Shown piece by piece: positions 49,556-57,569 of a stretch of 64,000 bases of DNA. Below the pieces are notes generated by a model that did no database searches, had not been told where the DNA came from, and worked only from the letters and a program-made list of their open reading frames with translations. The stretch comes from JBEBGV01 sp040081265 (lineage in GTDB: Bacteria; Acidobacteriota; Vicinamibacteria; Vicinamibacterales; UBA2999), in the NCBI GenBank assembly GCA_040081265.1, contig JBEBGV010000004.1, forward strand, positions 1-64,000, given 5' to 3'. The stretch's first letter is position 1; each line of letters begins with the position of its first letter. The translations under genes and the position numbers were made by a program.

Positions 49556-50965
49556 TCAGAACTTGACTGATCTGGCGTCGGCCATGATCAAATCGTGGAA
49601 CACGGGCAAAGACCAGCCAGCCTTCTCCGCCTGCTGCAGTCTGGCCTCGAACTGCTTCACGTAGTTGGCTGAGGTGCCGTAGCGCTTCTTCAGCTGCTCT
49701 GCGGAGAGCGGCTCGACATAGGCGGTGAGAGAGCACAGCAGACCCGGTCCGATCTGCAGGGGCTGCCCAGGTGCTGGCGGCGCGGTCGGTGCCGGGGCGG
49801 TGCCGACGTTGCCCGCAATGATCTTCGCGGTCGGCACATCGACGTACGGATTGCGAATGCCGCCCCTGGCGTTGCCTGCGTCGTCGAGTTGCATGAGGCT
49901 GCCGTCGTTGCCGGTATACATGTCCATGATCACGCGCTCGGCCTTTGGCGGCACGACGCCTTTGTCGACCCACTGAATCAGGTGATTGAGCGCCACCGAC
50001 ATGTAGGCCTCAAGCGGGAACGTGCTCATCTGGTACTTGCAGTCGTTCTGCGTGACGCGCGCCGAGTTGTTGCGCGACATCAGGTGGCTCAATCCGACGA
50101 ACTCATAGACGCGGAATTGCTTGCCGGCTTCGTCGCCGTCCTGCTGCGACGTCGCGACTCGCGAGTACTCATGTTGCGTCGGCACCTGGACGATCGGCAC
50201 GTCCACCGGATTGATCTGCGCCCCGTTCGATGTCGGCATAAACCCGTCGTAGATGCGTCCCATCTGCGGGGTCTTGTAGATCGGGCTCGCGGGCAGGTAC
50301 TGGGCGACGATCCCGGAGCTTGCTGAGGTGCCCCACAGCACCATCTTGCGCACCGCCTGACCGGCAAGCGGACCATCGACGTTGCGAACGAGTGCGCCGA
50401 CCTGCGCCAGGATCTCGTTCGACTGGCGGTTCTCGACCTTCAGATCCTTGTAGCGTTCGGCGTTGAAGCGCTGGAAGTTGTTCAACCCCGTCGTCGCGAT
50501 TTCGGCAGCGACATGCGCAGAATCCATGATGTAGACCGAGTTGTATTCAAACGCGTGCGCGCCGCCAATCGGATGCATCGGCTCGGCCACGACGATGCCG
50601 CTGGACCGTCCGTTCCCGGCGGGTTTGCGGATCACCAGACGTGTCGTGTACGGAACGCCAGCTGCCGTGCCAGAGACGAAGTACTCCTTCATCTCGTAGT
50701 TGAAGTGCTTCATGTCGTAGCCAGGCCACTGCGCCGGCGACGAGTCGTACATGGCGCCCGGGCCAGTGACCTCCTTGAAGGTCGGCAAGGCGACCGCCGC
50801 GGGTGTCGTCGGCAGGTTCGGATCGACGGCTGCACCTCTGCCGCCCGCGCCACCGGGACCCGCAGGGGGGCCCGCACCACGCTGAGCACTGACGGAACCG
50901 GCCGCAACCGTGAACGCGGCGGCGATGACGAGGGCGAACAACCCGGGACAGGTGTGCTTCTTCAC
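49556..50965 (-). CDS. Secreted alpha/beta-hydrolase domain protein
   Basis: The 469-aa protein starts GTG, VKKHTCPGLFALVIAAAFT, with a Gly/Pro-rich linker after the signal. The hydrolase region has GIVVAEPMHPIGGAHAFEYN, then KMVLWGTSASSGIVAQYLP, where G-T-S-A-S-S-G is the nucleophile-elbow region, and GLSHLMSRNN as a possible His. The layout fits the large acidobacterial Abhydrolase_10-like family. It leads the operon that ends with DUF6152. A longer frame to 51499 covers intergenic and permease DNA. Confidence 0.7.
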   Translation of the reverse strand: MKKHTCPGLFALVIAAAFTVAAGSVSAQRGAGPPAGPGGAGGRGAAVDPNLPTTPAAVALPTFKEVTGPGAMYDSSPAQWPGYDMKHFNYEMKEYFVSGTAAGVPYTTRLVIRKPAGNGRSSGIVVAEPMHPIGGAHAFEYNSVYIMDSAHVAAEIATTGLNNFQRFNAERYKDLKVENRQSNEILAQVGALVRNVDGPLAGQAVRKMVLWGTSASSGIVAQYLPASPIYKTPQMGRIYDGFMPTSNGAQINPVDVPIVQVPTQHEYSRVATSQQDGDEAGKQFRVYEFVGLSHLMSRNNSARVTQNDCKYQMSTFPLEAYMSVALNHLIQWVDKGVVPPKAERVIMDMYTGNDGSLMQLDDAGNARGGIRNPYVDVPTAKIIAGNVGTAPAPTAPPAPGQPLQIGPGLLCSLTAYVEPLSAEQLKKRYGTSANYVKQFEARLQQAEKAGWSLPVFHDLIMADARSVKF

Positions 50966-51048
50966 GACTGACTCCTTCTTGATGAGTGCGAACTCGAGGC
51001 GAACTATAACCCGCTTCAGGGCCTGTGGAAACCGGCAGAGGGCTGTCG

Positions 51049-52773
51049 TTACACGTCGGCGCCGGCTGGAGGCGGCACGCTGACCCGCTGGACGGCAAAC
51101 GTCAATACCACTGCGAAGAGCCCGATAGCGCACGAGTACGCGAAGAATGTGGCGTAGCCCGACGCCAGCGCCGCCGGACTGACCCCAGACTTCTCGAGCG
51201 CGCTTGCGAAGCTCTCCTGCGGCAGGTTCGTGAACAGGGACCTGAGGCCGCTGAGTGGTCCGCCGGCCTCGGCCGACTTCGCGGCCGCTTCGACGATTCG
51301 TCCAGACTGTGACGCGACCAGACGCCCCGGCAGCGCGTAGAGGGAGGAAAACAGGGCGTACTGGGTCGCGGTGAACCCTTCGGTCGTGAGGCTCGACATG
51401 TAGGCGATGAGGCAGGTGGCGCCAAACCCGCTCAGCGCGTTGTCGACGCCGATCGCGGCAAAGAGCGCCCAGACGTCGTGGCCGCGCGTCGCGAGCCACA
51501 GGAACATCAGATTGCTCAGCGGCCCCCCGAACGCGCCGATGAGCAGCGCGCGCAACAGCCCGATCCGTGCGACGACGTAGCCACCGGCGAACACGCCAAC
51601 CATGGTCGCGACCACGCCGAAGATCTTTCGCACTTCGGCGACCTCGACCAGCGTGAACCCGAGGTCAAGGTAGAACGGGTTCATGATGTTGAGCACGAAG
51701 TCGCTGAGGCGGTACACGCATACGAGCGCCAGCATCAAGCTGGCGGATCGACCGTAGCGCGCGAAGAAGTTCCGCAGCGGATCGCCGAGTGCGGCCGACA
51801 AGTAGGTCCCGGGCAACGTGCGCCTGCCGGGCAGCGGAAGCACGGCGGCGATGATGACCACAAACCCGGCGATCACGCCGAGCAGCTGGTACCAGACGCC
51901 GAACGGCGACCTCCAGGCCGCGACGATGGCCTCACCCCATCCGCCCAGGCCAATCCCCGCCGTCATGGCTGATAGCAGCGAGGCGTTCGCGGTGAGGCCC
52001 GAGCCGAGGATCAGCGCGCCCATGCCCAGCACCACCAGTCGCGCCACCCACTCGAACGCGTCGCCCGCCGGGCGTCGCGGGACTCCCGCAACAGAAGTTT
52101 CGCGAACGGAGTGCTGCGCCTCACGCGGGGCGCCGAGCGTCGCGAGCACACTTGTGCCCATCAGGATCGCCATCACCCCGTAGGAGAAGTTCCAGCCCAG
52201 CGACTCTGCCAGCAGCAGCGGTGCCGCGCCCGCGGTGATCGTCGCAAGGCGATAACCCCATTGATACGCCGCCGCCATGGCGCCCTGGCGCGAACTGTCG
52301 GCGACCTCGATGCGCCAGGCGTCGATGACGATGTCCTGCGTGGCCGACCAGAAACTCACGAGCACGGCGAGCGCGGCCATGGTGCCGAGGCTGCTCGTGG
52401 GGTTCTGCCCGGCGATGAGCAGCAGGCCGATGACGAGAATCGACTGGCACAGCAGCATCCAGGAACGCCGGTGGCCCAGCCATGTCGTCAGCACGGGCAC
52501 CTGGGTGCGGTCGATGATCGGCGCCCACAGGAACTTGAACGCCGACACGAGCGTGGCGAGGCTGAAGAAGCCGATCACTTGCAGCGACAACCCCTCCTGC
52601 CTGAGCCACGCAGAGAGGGTGTCGAAGATGAGGAGGTAGGGGAGCCCGGCGGCGAACCCGAGCGCCATCATGATGAGCGTCCGGCGCTCCATGAACACGG
52701 CCAGAGTGCCAGCCATGGTCCGGGCGGCCGGCGTGGACGTGTTTGACCTGGCTGGGGCGCTGGGCATCGCCAC
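51049..52773 (-). CDS. AmpG-like MFS permease
   Basis: The 574-aa protein has about twelve to fourteen helices. The start of the transporter reads LIMMALGFAAGLPYLLIFDT, then LSAWLRQEGLSLQVIGFFSL and LWAPIIDRTQVP. G-F-x-x-G-L-P and W-L-x-x-x-G-x-x-x-x-x-I-G match AmpG muropeptide permeases, which import anhydro-muropeptides for recycling. SFWSATQDIVIDAWRIEV is a family hallmark. An internal polar insert lies about residues 200-300. Recycling enzymes are not adjacent. MPSAPARSN two codons later is an equally good start. Confidence 0.8.
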   Translation of the reverse strand: MAMPSAPARSNTSTPAARTMAGTLAVFMERRTLIMMALGFAAGLPYLLIFDTLSAWLRQEGLSLQVIGFFSLATLVSAFKFLWAPIIDRTQVPVLTTWLGHRRSWMLLCQSILVIGLLLIAGQNPTSSLGTMAALAVLVSFWSATQDIVIDAWRIEVADSSRQGAMAAAYQWGYRLATITAGAAPLLLAESLGWNFSYGVMAILMGTSVLATLGAPREAQHSVRETSVAGVPRRPAGDAFEWVARLVVLGMGALILGSGLTANASLLSAMTAGIGLGGWGEAIVAAWRSPFGVWYQLLGVIAGFVVIIAAVLPLPGRRTLPGTYLSAALGDPLRNFFARYGRSASLMLALVCVYRLSDFVLNIMNPFYLDLGFTLVEVAEVRKIFGVVATMVGVFAGGYVVARIGLLRALLIGAFGGPLSNLMFLWLATRGHDVWALFAAIGVDNALSGFGATCLIAYMSSLTTEGFTATQYALFSSLYALPGRLVASQSGRIVEAAAKSAEAGGPLSGLRSLFTNLPQESFASALEKSGVSPAALASGYATFFAYSCAIGLFAVVLTFAVQRVSVPPPAGADV

Positions 52774-52865
52774 TCAGTATCACTCGACTGCGAGGTGGGA
52801 AGTAGTCCCCGCGGCCTCAAGAAGTGCTGTCTGACTGCCGACTTACCGAGAGGCAGGTAACGGAC

Positions 52866-53573
52866 ATGCAGGCAAAGCGATGGCTGGCAGGCGCCAGCGT
52901 AGTGGTCATGATCGGGCTCGCAGCGACGGGGGATCCCGCTTCTGCTGACGGTCCACCGACGGCAAACGAGTCGCTCGCCCGACTGAAGGCCGGCAACGCG
53001 ACGTTCGTGTCGAATCCCGAATCGGCGCTGCCGATCGATGCCGCTCGCCGCACGGCCCTGGCCCAGGGGCAGGTGCCTTTTGCCTCCGTGCTCTCGTGCG
53101 CCGACTCTCGCGTGCCGCCCGAGGTCATCTTCCACGCCAGCCTTGGCGACCTGTTCGTCGTCCGCGCCGCGGGCAACGTTACCGATCGCGCCATTCTTGC
53201 CAGCATCGAGTACGGCGCCGAACACCTGCACACGCCGCTGGTCGTGGTGATGGGACACGAGTTCTGCGGCGCGGTGAAGGCGACGATGGAGACGCCCGCG
53301 ACGACGTCGCTCGGCGCCAACCTGGACTTCCTGCTCAAGGCGATCCGCCCGTCAGTGAATCGCGTGTCGACGACGCCTGAAGCGGGGCGATTGCGCGCGG
53401 CGATCCTCACCAACGTCGAGGAGACGGTGAACGACCTGATCGACGAGAGCGCGATCATCCGCGAGATGTCGCACAAGGGGAGCGTCACGCTCGTTGGCGC
53501 CTACTACGAGCTGACGACCGGTCGCGTGTATTTCTCGGAGCCCGCGCCGCCGGCTGGCGCCGAGCACCGATGA
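52866..53573 (+). CDS. Periplasmic beta-carbonic anhydrase
   Basis: The 235-aa enzyme has a signal peptide (MQAKRWLAGASVVVMIGLAA, cut near A-S-A-D), so it converts CO2 and bicarbonate in the periplasm. Zinc ligands are visible: SVLSCADSRVPPEVIF (Cys, with Asp-Arg pair) and VVMGHEFCGAVKAT (His and Cys). GDLFVVRAAGNV is the usual next block. The start MQAKR is chosen over an ATG 14 codons upstream. Its stop overlaps the next gene by ATGA. Confidence 0.87.
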   Translation: MQAKRWLAGASVVVMIGLAATGDPASADGPPTANESLARLKAGNATFVSNPESALPIDAARRTALAQGQVPFASVLSCADSRVPPEVIFHASLGDLFVVRAAGNVTDRAILASIEYGAEHLHTPLVVVMGHEFCGAVKATMETPATTSLGANLDFLLKAIRPSVNRVSTTPEAGRLRAAILTNVEETVNDLIDESAIIREMSHKGSVTLVGAYYELTTGRVYFSEPAPPAGAEHR

Positions 53574-53980
53574 AAGCGACAGCGCTCATCGGCGGGATGC
53601 TGTTCTTTGCTGTGATGTCGGCAGGCGTGGCCGCGCAGCATGCCGAGCCCGCTCATGCCAAGGCCGAGCCCGCGAAGACGGAGCCAGCAAAGACGGAGCC
53701 AGCAAAGGGCGAGTCCAAGGCGGAGCCGGCGAAGTCCCAGCCGGCGACGGCCACGATCGCGGTGCATACCTCGGGGGCCGACCCTCAACTGGTCGCAGCC
53801 GCCGCTCGCATTGAAGCCCGAATCGCCGCGATCACCGCGAAGCCTGGGTCGTCCAGACGCCGGACAGCGCGCCCCACAGCGTCAGCCCGTCAAGTCGCTG
53901 CGGCCCGCCCGCCGGCCGCGCCTCCTCGCGTCAGACTGAGCTGGCGGATCGCCCTTCAGTGGCCTGACGACCTGCGATAA
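53570..53980 (+). CDS. Secreted KxEPAK-repeat protein
   Basis: The 136-aa product starts MKATALIGGMLFFAVMSAGV with a signal peptide, followed by low-complexity repeats of K-x-E-P-A-K about residues 28-55, then a region rich in Ala and Arg. It is coupled to the carbonic anhydrase and may tether it at the cell surface, which is only inference. The stop codon TAA is the first arm of a palindrome. The basic tail with R-R-R-T-A-R-P could be an artefact of low selection. Confidence 0.45.
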   Translation: MKATALIGGMLFFAVMSAGVAAQHAEPAHAKAEPAKTEPAKTEPAKGESKAEPAKSQPATATIAVHTSGADPQLVAAAARIEARIAAITAKPGSSRRRTARPTASARQVAAARPPAAPPRVRLSWRIALQWPDDLR

Positions 53981-54000
53981 ATGGGGTCTGACCCCATTTA
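53978..54000. repeat. GGGGTC-n-GACCCC palindrome
   Basis: TAAATGGGGTC - T - GACCCCATTTA has perfect 11-bp arms. It follows directly on the upstream stop codon and can act as a transcription stop. The core is shared with the repeats in the amidase gene. Confidence 0.75.
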
Positions 54001-54070
54001 CACGACTGCGCGTAACGTCCCGAACCGCGAAGTGTGCGAGACTCTCGCGCGGTACCGATCGGAGGTCTCC

Positions 54071-55393
54071 ATGAGCAAGGCAATGGCGGTGGTGACGTCG
54101 CTGGTAGTGGGCGCAATCGTGGGTGCGATCGCGAGCAGTCGTCTGACGAACGCACCGGCCGCGAACGCGCCCGCTGCACCAGCCGCACCAACGTCGTTCA
54201 GCGCAGTGCCCGATGCCATCGGCGCGGAGGACGTGTCGGGGCCTTACGAAGTGGTGCCGGGATGGCCTCAGGACCTGAGCACGCTGCCCGGCCACGAGAA
54301 GTGGACCTATGGGGCCGCGCGAGGTGTCTTCGCCGAGAGTCCTGATCGGGTCTTCCTGCTCGGTGGCGGTGAACTGCCCGCGATGCCACGCCCACAGGCG
54401 ACTGCGCTGCGCAACCTCGGGCCCAATGTGATCTTCCCGCTTGCTGGCCTGCCCTGGCGGAACGCCAACACCGCGACCCCGCCGGGCGCGGGCGGAACGG
54501 GGCAGGACCCGGCGCGAGGCATGGAAATCTGGCGCGGCGCGGACGCGCCCTACCGCGAACTCGGTGTCGACGCGCGCTGGGAGCACAGCCTCGTCGTCGT
54601 CAACGCGAGCGGCGCCATCGTCGAGGAGTGGACGCAATGGGACTCGCTCTTCAAGCGGCCGCACGCGGTGTACATCAGCTCGTATGATGCCGAAAAGCAC
54701 GTGTGGGTCGTTGATGACCACACCCACGCCATCTACAAGTTCACCAACGACGGCAAGCAGCTGGTGCAGACGCTCGGTACGCCCAACGTGTCGGGCGCCG
54801 ACGCCACCCACTTCAACCGGCCCACCTTCATGGCGTGGATGCCCGACGGCAGCTTCTATGTGGCCGATGGCTACAACGGCACGCGCGTGGCGAAGTTCGA
54901 CGCCAGCGGCCGGTTCCTGCTCGACTTCGGCATGCCTGGTGAGCGCGGCACCGAGACGCGGCCCGGCTACATGAACAATGTCCACGGCGTTGCCGTGGAC
55001 GTGGAGACGCGGCGCGTGTTCGTCAACGATCGCGAGAACCATCGCATCCAGATCTTCGACGAGAACGGGACGTATCTCTCGGAGTGGAAGATTGCCGTCA
55101 GTCCGTCGAGCCTGCACTTTGTCCAGATTGGCGCCGATCGCAAGCTCGTGACGTTCGACCGGAACACGCACAAGATGCTGAAGTACGAACTCGACGGGCG
55201 ACTGATCTACTCCTGGGGGACGGTGAGTGACTTCCCGGGTACGCTGTGGGGCGTCCACGGAATGAGCACTGATCAGGAGGGGAATCTCTACGTGGCGGAA
55301 GTGGACGCGGGTCGATTCCAGAAATTTCGCCCGCGTCCCGGTGCCAATTCTGCGACGCTTGTCAGCGCGCCGGTCTACTCGGCCTGGCGGTAG
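54071..55393 (+). CDS. NHL-repeat propeller protein, membrane-anchored
   Basis: This 440-aa protein has a hydrophobic N-terminus (MSKAMAVVTSLVVGAIVGAI) that anchors or exports it. NHL-type repeats such as VWVVDDHTHAIYKFTNDGKQ, MPDGSFYVADGYNGTRVAKF, VFVNDRENHRIQIFDENGTY and NLYVAEVDAGRFQKFRPRPG form a six-bladed propeller as in peptidyl-alpha-hydroxyglycine lyases. HxH/Cys active-site residues of that enzyme are not obvious, so it may only bind a ligand. The ATG at 54071 has a GGAGG ribosome site. The longer frame starts inside the palindrome. Confidence 0.75.
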   Translation: MSKAMAVVTSLVVGAIVGAIASSRLTNAPAANAPAAPAAPTSFSAVPDAIGAEDVSGPYEVVPGWPQDLSTLPGHEKWTYGAARGVFAESPDRVFLLGGGELPAMPRPQATALRNLGPNVIFPLAGLPWRNANTATPPGAGGTGQDPARGMEIWRGADAPYRELGVDARWEHSLVVVNASGAIVEEWTQWDSLFKRPHAVYISSYDAEKHVWVVDDHTHAIYKFTNDGKQLVQTLGTPNVSGADATHFNRPTFMAWMPDGSFYVADGYNGTRVAKFDASGRFLLDFGMPGERGTETRPGYMNNVHGVAVDVETRRVFVNDRENHRIQIFDENGTYLSEWKIAVSPSSLHFVQIGADRKLVTFDRNTHKMLKYELDGRLIYSWGTVSDFPGTLWGVHGMSTDQEGNLYVAEVDAGRFQKFRPRPGANSATLVSAPVYSAWR

Positions 55394-55411
55394 AACCCTT
55401 CTTCAGCCACG

Positions 55412-55744
55412 TCAACGCCGCCGGTCGCGGCGGTCCTCACGACGATCGCGCCGATCTTCGAATCGGTCGCGGCGATCTTCGCGTCGGTCACGCACGTCTT
55501 CAAGGCGATCCCTTCGTCCGCCGATCCGCATCGCATCGCGCCGGTCTTCGCGTCGGTCGCGGACATCTTCGCGCCGATCGCGTCGATCCTCGCGGCGGTC
55601 GCGAACGTCCTCGCGGCGGTCGCGTCTGTCCTCAATTCTGTCCGGCCTGTTGTTGCCGCTGGGTGACGCCGGCGTTTGTGCCTGCGCGAGAGCGGGGGCA
55701 CCGATCAGGGCAACAACGGTCAGGACTCTGAAGATTCGATACAT
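55412..55744 (-). CDS. Secreted Arg/Asp/Glu-repeat protein
   Basis: The 110-aa protein has a signal peptide (MYRIFRVLTVVALIGAPALA, cut after A-Q-A-Q). The rest is almost only R-R-D-R-R-E-D and V-R-D-R-R-E-D heptads, about ten copies with one interruption (AMRIGGRRD). Alternating clusters of positive and negative charge predict a single long alpha helix. It may act as a rigid periplasmic spacer or bind polyanions. The gene is convergent with the NHL protein. No enzyme motif is present. Confidence 0.6.
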   Translation of the reverse strand: MYRIFRVLTVVALIGAPALAQAQTPASPSGNNRPDRIEDRRDRREDVRDRREDRRDRREDVRDRREDRRDAMRIGGRRDRLEDVRDRREDRRDRFEDRRDRREDRRDRRR

Positions 55745-55909
55745 GTCACTCCTCCAAGGCTGGCCACCGCGTCTGCCAGCCTCTCTGGCTGCGTGGGCCC
55801 GTTCACCACGAAAGCAAACGGGCGTCCGAAACCGGCCAGAAACCGGTGACACTTTGATGGCAGCGCGCAGGAGCCCGATGTCCGCTCGAGGATCGTTGAA
55901 CGGGTCTAT

Positions 55910-57556
55910 CTACCCCTGCGGCAATGTGGCGGTCACGATCGTCACGAGACCACCAGCGCCGTCCACGCGCACGCGCGCACCGTGCGGGATGCGGGTCGTC
56001 CCGCTGCCGGTGGCCACGACCGCCGGCATGCCGTACTCGCGTGCGACGATGGCCGCGTGGCTGAGGACGCCGCCGTGGTTGGTGACCACCGCGCCGAGCA
56101 TCGGGAGCACGACGTTGTAGGCCGGCGTGGTGAACGGCGCCACGAGCACATCGCCGGGTTGGATGTGGTGGAAGTCGGACGGCCCGGTCACCACACACGC
56201 GCGGCCTTCGTAGGTGCCCGGTGCGGCTGCCATGCCCTTGATCGTGAGGGCGTGGTTCTGTTCGACCGGTGGAACGTTCTCGAGCGACTGTGCCATCAGA
56301 AACGCACCCATCACCTGCTTGATCGCCGGCGGGAAGCCGTCGAGGGCCGGGGGCTCCTCGGGGTCGTCGCCGAGGGCGGGCAGCGGAGCCGCGTTGGCGG
56401 GGTCGAGACGCCGTCGGGCGCGCTCTGCCAGCTCTGGTGGCTCCACGCCCCGGCGGCCGCGAAGAAGGGCTTCCGTCTCCTCTGGTGTTGCCTCGAAGAT
56501 GAGCGTGGGATCGGTCAGAGTGCCTGCGTGATGCAGCCGACGTCCGGCCTCGAGCAGCGCCAGGCGCAGCAGTCCCATCGGCCAGTGATACGTGATGCCC
56601 ACATCGTTGTCGCGGAGACCGTAGAGCAACCGCGCCGATTCGAAGAGCGCATCGTGCTCGGCGCGAAGCGTCTCCGGCACGCGGGCACGCAGGTCGGCGC
56701 GGGCGGCCTGCCCATCGGGCGGCGGCGACGTCGTCGACAGTCGTGCGCGGATGTTGCCGAGCAGTGGTCCTGGAGCTTCGAGAGTGGTCTGGTCGAGCAG
56801 ATCGAAGCCCGTGAAGGTTCTGGAGCCGTGTTCCTGCAGGTACGCGTCGAGGGCGTTGGCCACCTCCACTGACGAGCGCGACAGCGCCGCCACCGTCTCA
56901 CGGTCGTCAAGGCCTGCGTCGAGGGCGCGCTGGGCTTCCGGTGACACCTTGACAGCGTCAGCCAGGCGGTCGACGTAGGCGAGCGTGTCGAGCGAGGTGG
57001 GTGAGGCGCCCTGCAGCGCCCTCAACACCTGTCGCGGGTCGATGTCGACGCATCCGGTGACGAAGGCCGCCCATCGACCGATGCCCATCCAGTGCGCGAC
57101 CGCATTACGGAAGTGGATGCGACAGCCATCAGCGAGCGCCGCTTCGACGGCCACGAGGTGACCCGCGAGCGCATCGTTATCGAGGTCGCCGAGGTTCACG
57201 CGCTGCAGGGCCAGCATGCGCGTGCGCAGCGCCTCCCGTTCGGAGGCAAACCACCGCTCGGCATCCCGTCGCCAGGCCTCGGTCGCGAGGGCCTCGGTCG
57301 CTGCCGCTTCGGCCCGCTGCACCCCCTCCTCGTCTGTCACGAACTCGGGCTGGCAGTAGAACCAGCCGTCGACGTCGGCAAAGGTGAGGGTGCGCATGAG
57401 CAGCCCGTAGCGCTCGCAGGCCTCGGCAAAGCCGGGCGAGAAGTGACGTTCGAGCATCCGCATGCCGTAATGGCTGAACGGCACGGACTGGTGAGCAGGG
57501 TCCTGCTCCCAGCGTCCGGGGCCTGGTGCGGTCCACTGCTTGGCCGTCGCCATCAT
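55910..57556 (-). CDS. PEP-utilising mobile-domain protein
   Basis: The 548-aa protein ends with a swivelling phosphohistidine domain: GDVLVAPFTTPAYNVVLPML, then AVVTNHGGVLSHAAIVAREY and GMPAVVATGSGTTRIPHGAR. His in G-G-V-L-S-H is the phosphorylated residue in PEP synthase, PPDK and rifampicin phosphotransferase. The N-terminal ATP-grasp domain and PEP-binding barrel of those enzymes are missing, replaced by about 430 helical residues starting WTAPGPGRWEQDPAHQS. It may accept phosphate from a partner or be a derived antibiotic-phosphotransferase piece. Confidence 0.68.
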   Translation of the reverse strand: MMATAKQWTAPGPGRWEQDPAHQSVPFSHYGMRMLERHFSPGFAEACERYGLLMRTLTFADVDGWFYCQPEFVTDEEGVQRAEAAATEALATEAWRRDAERWFASEREALRTRMLALQRVNLGDLDNDALAGHLVAVEAALADGCRIHFRNAVAHWMGIGRWAAFVTGCVDIDPRQVLRALQGASPTSLDTLAYVDRLADAVKVSPEAQRALDAGLDDRETVAALSRSSVEVANALDAYLQEHGSRTFTGFDLLDQTTLEAPGPLLGNIRARLSTTSPPPDGQAARADLRARVPETLRAEHDALFESARLLYGLRDNDVGITYHWPMGLLRLALLEAGRRLHHAGTLTDPTLIFEATPEETEALLRGRRGVEPPELAERARRRLDPANAAPLPALGDDPEEPPALDGFPPAIKQVMGAFLMAQSLENVPPVEQNHALTIKGMAAAPGTYEGRACVVTGPSDFHHIQPGDVLVAPFTTPAYNVVLPMLGAVVTNHGGVLSHAAIVAREYGMPAVVATGSGTTRIPHGARVRVDGAGGLVTIVTATLPQG

Positions 57557-57569
57557 CGGTCTCCTGCGT

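Noticed and set aside
49556..51499. 647-codon version of the hydrolase gene
   Set aside because: The extra 178 residues cover the intergenic gap and the permease gene; the signal peptide starts at GTG 50965.
55412..55700. Repetitive DNA considered as a CRISPR array
   Set aside because: Repeats are short, adjacent without unique spacers and translate as R-R-D-R-R-E-D heptads behind a signal peptide.
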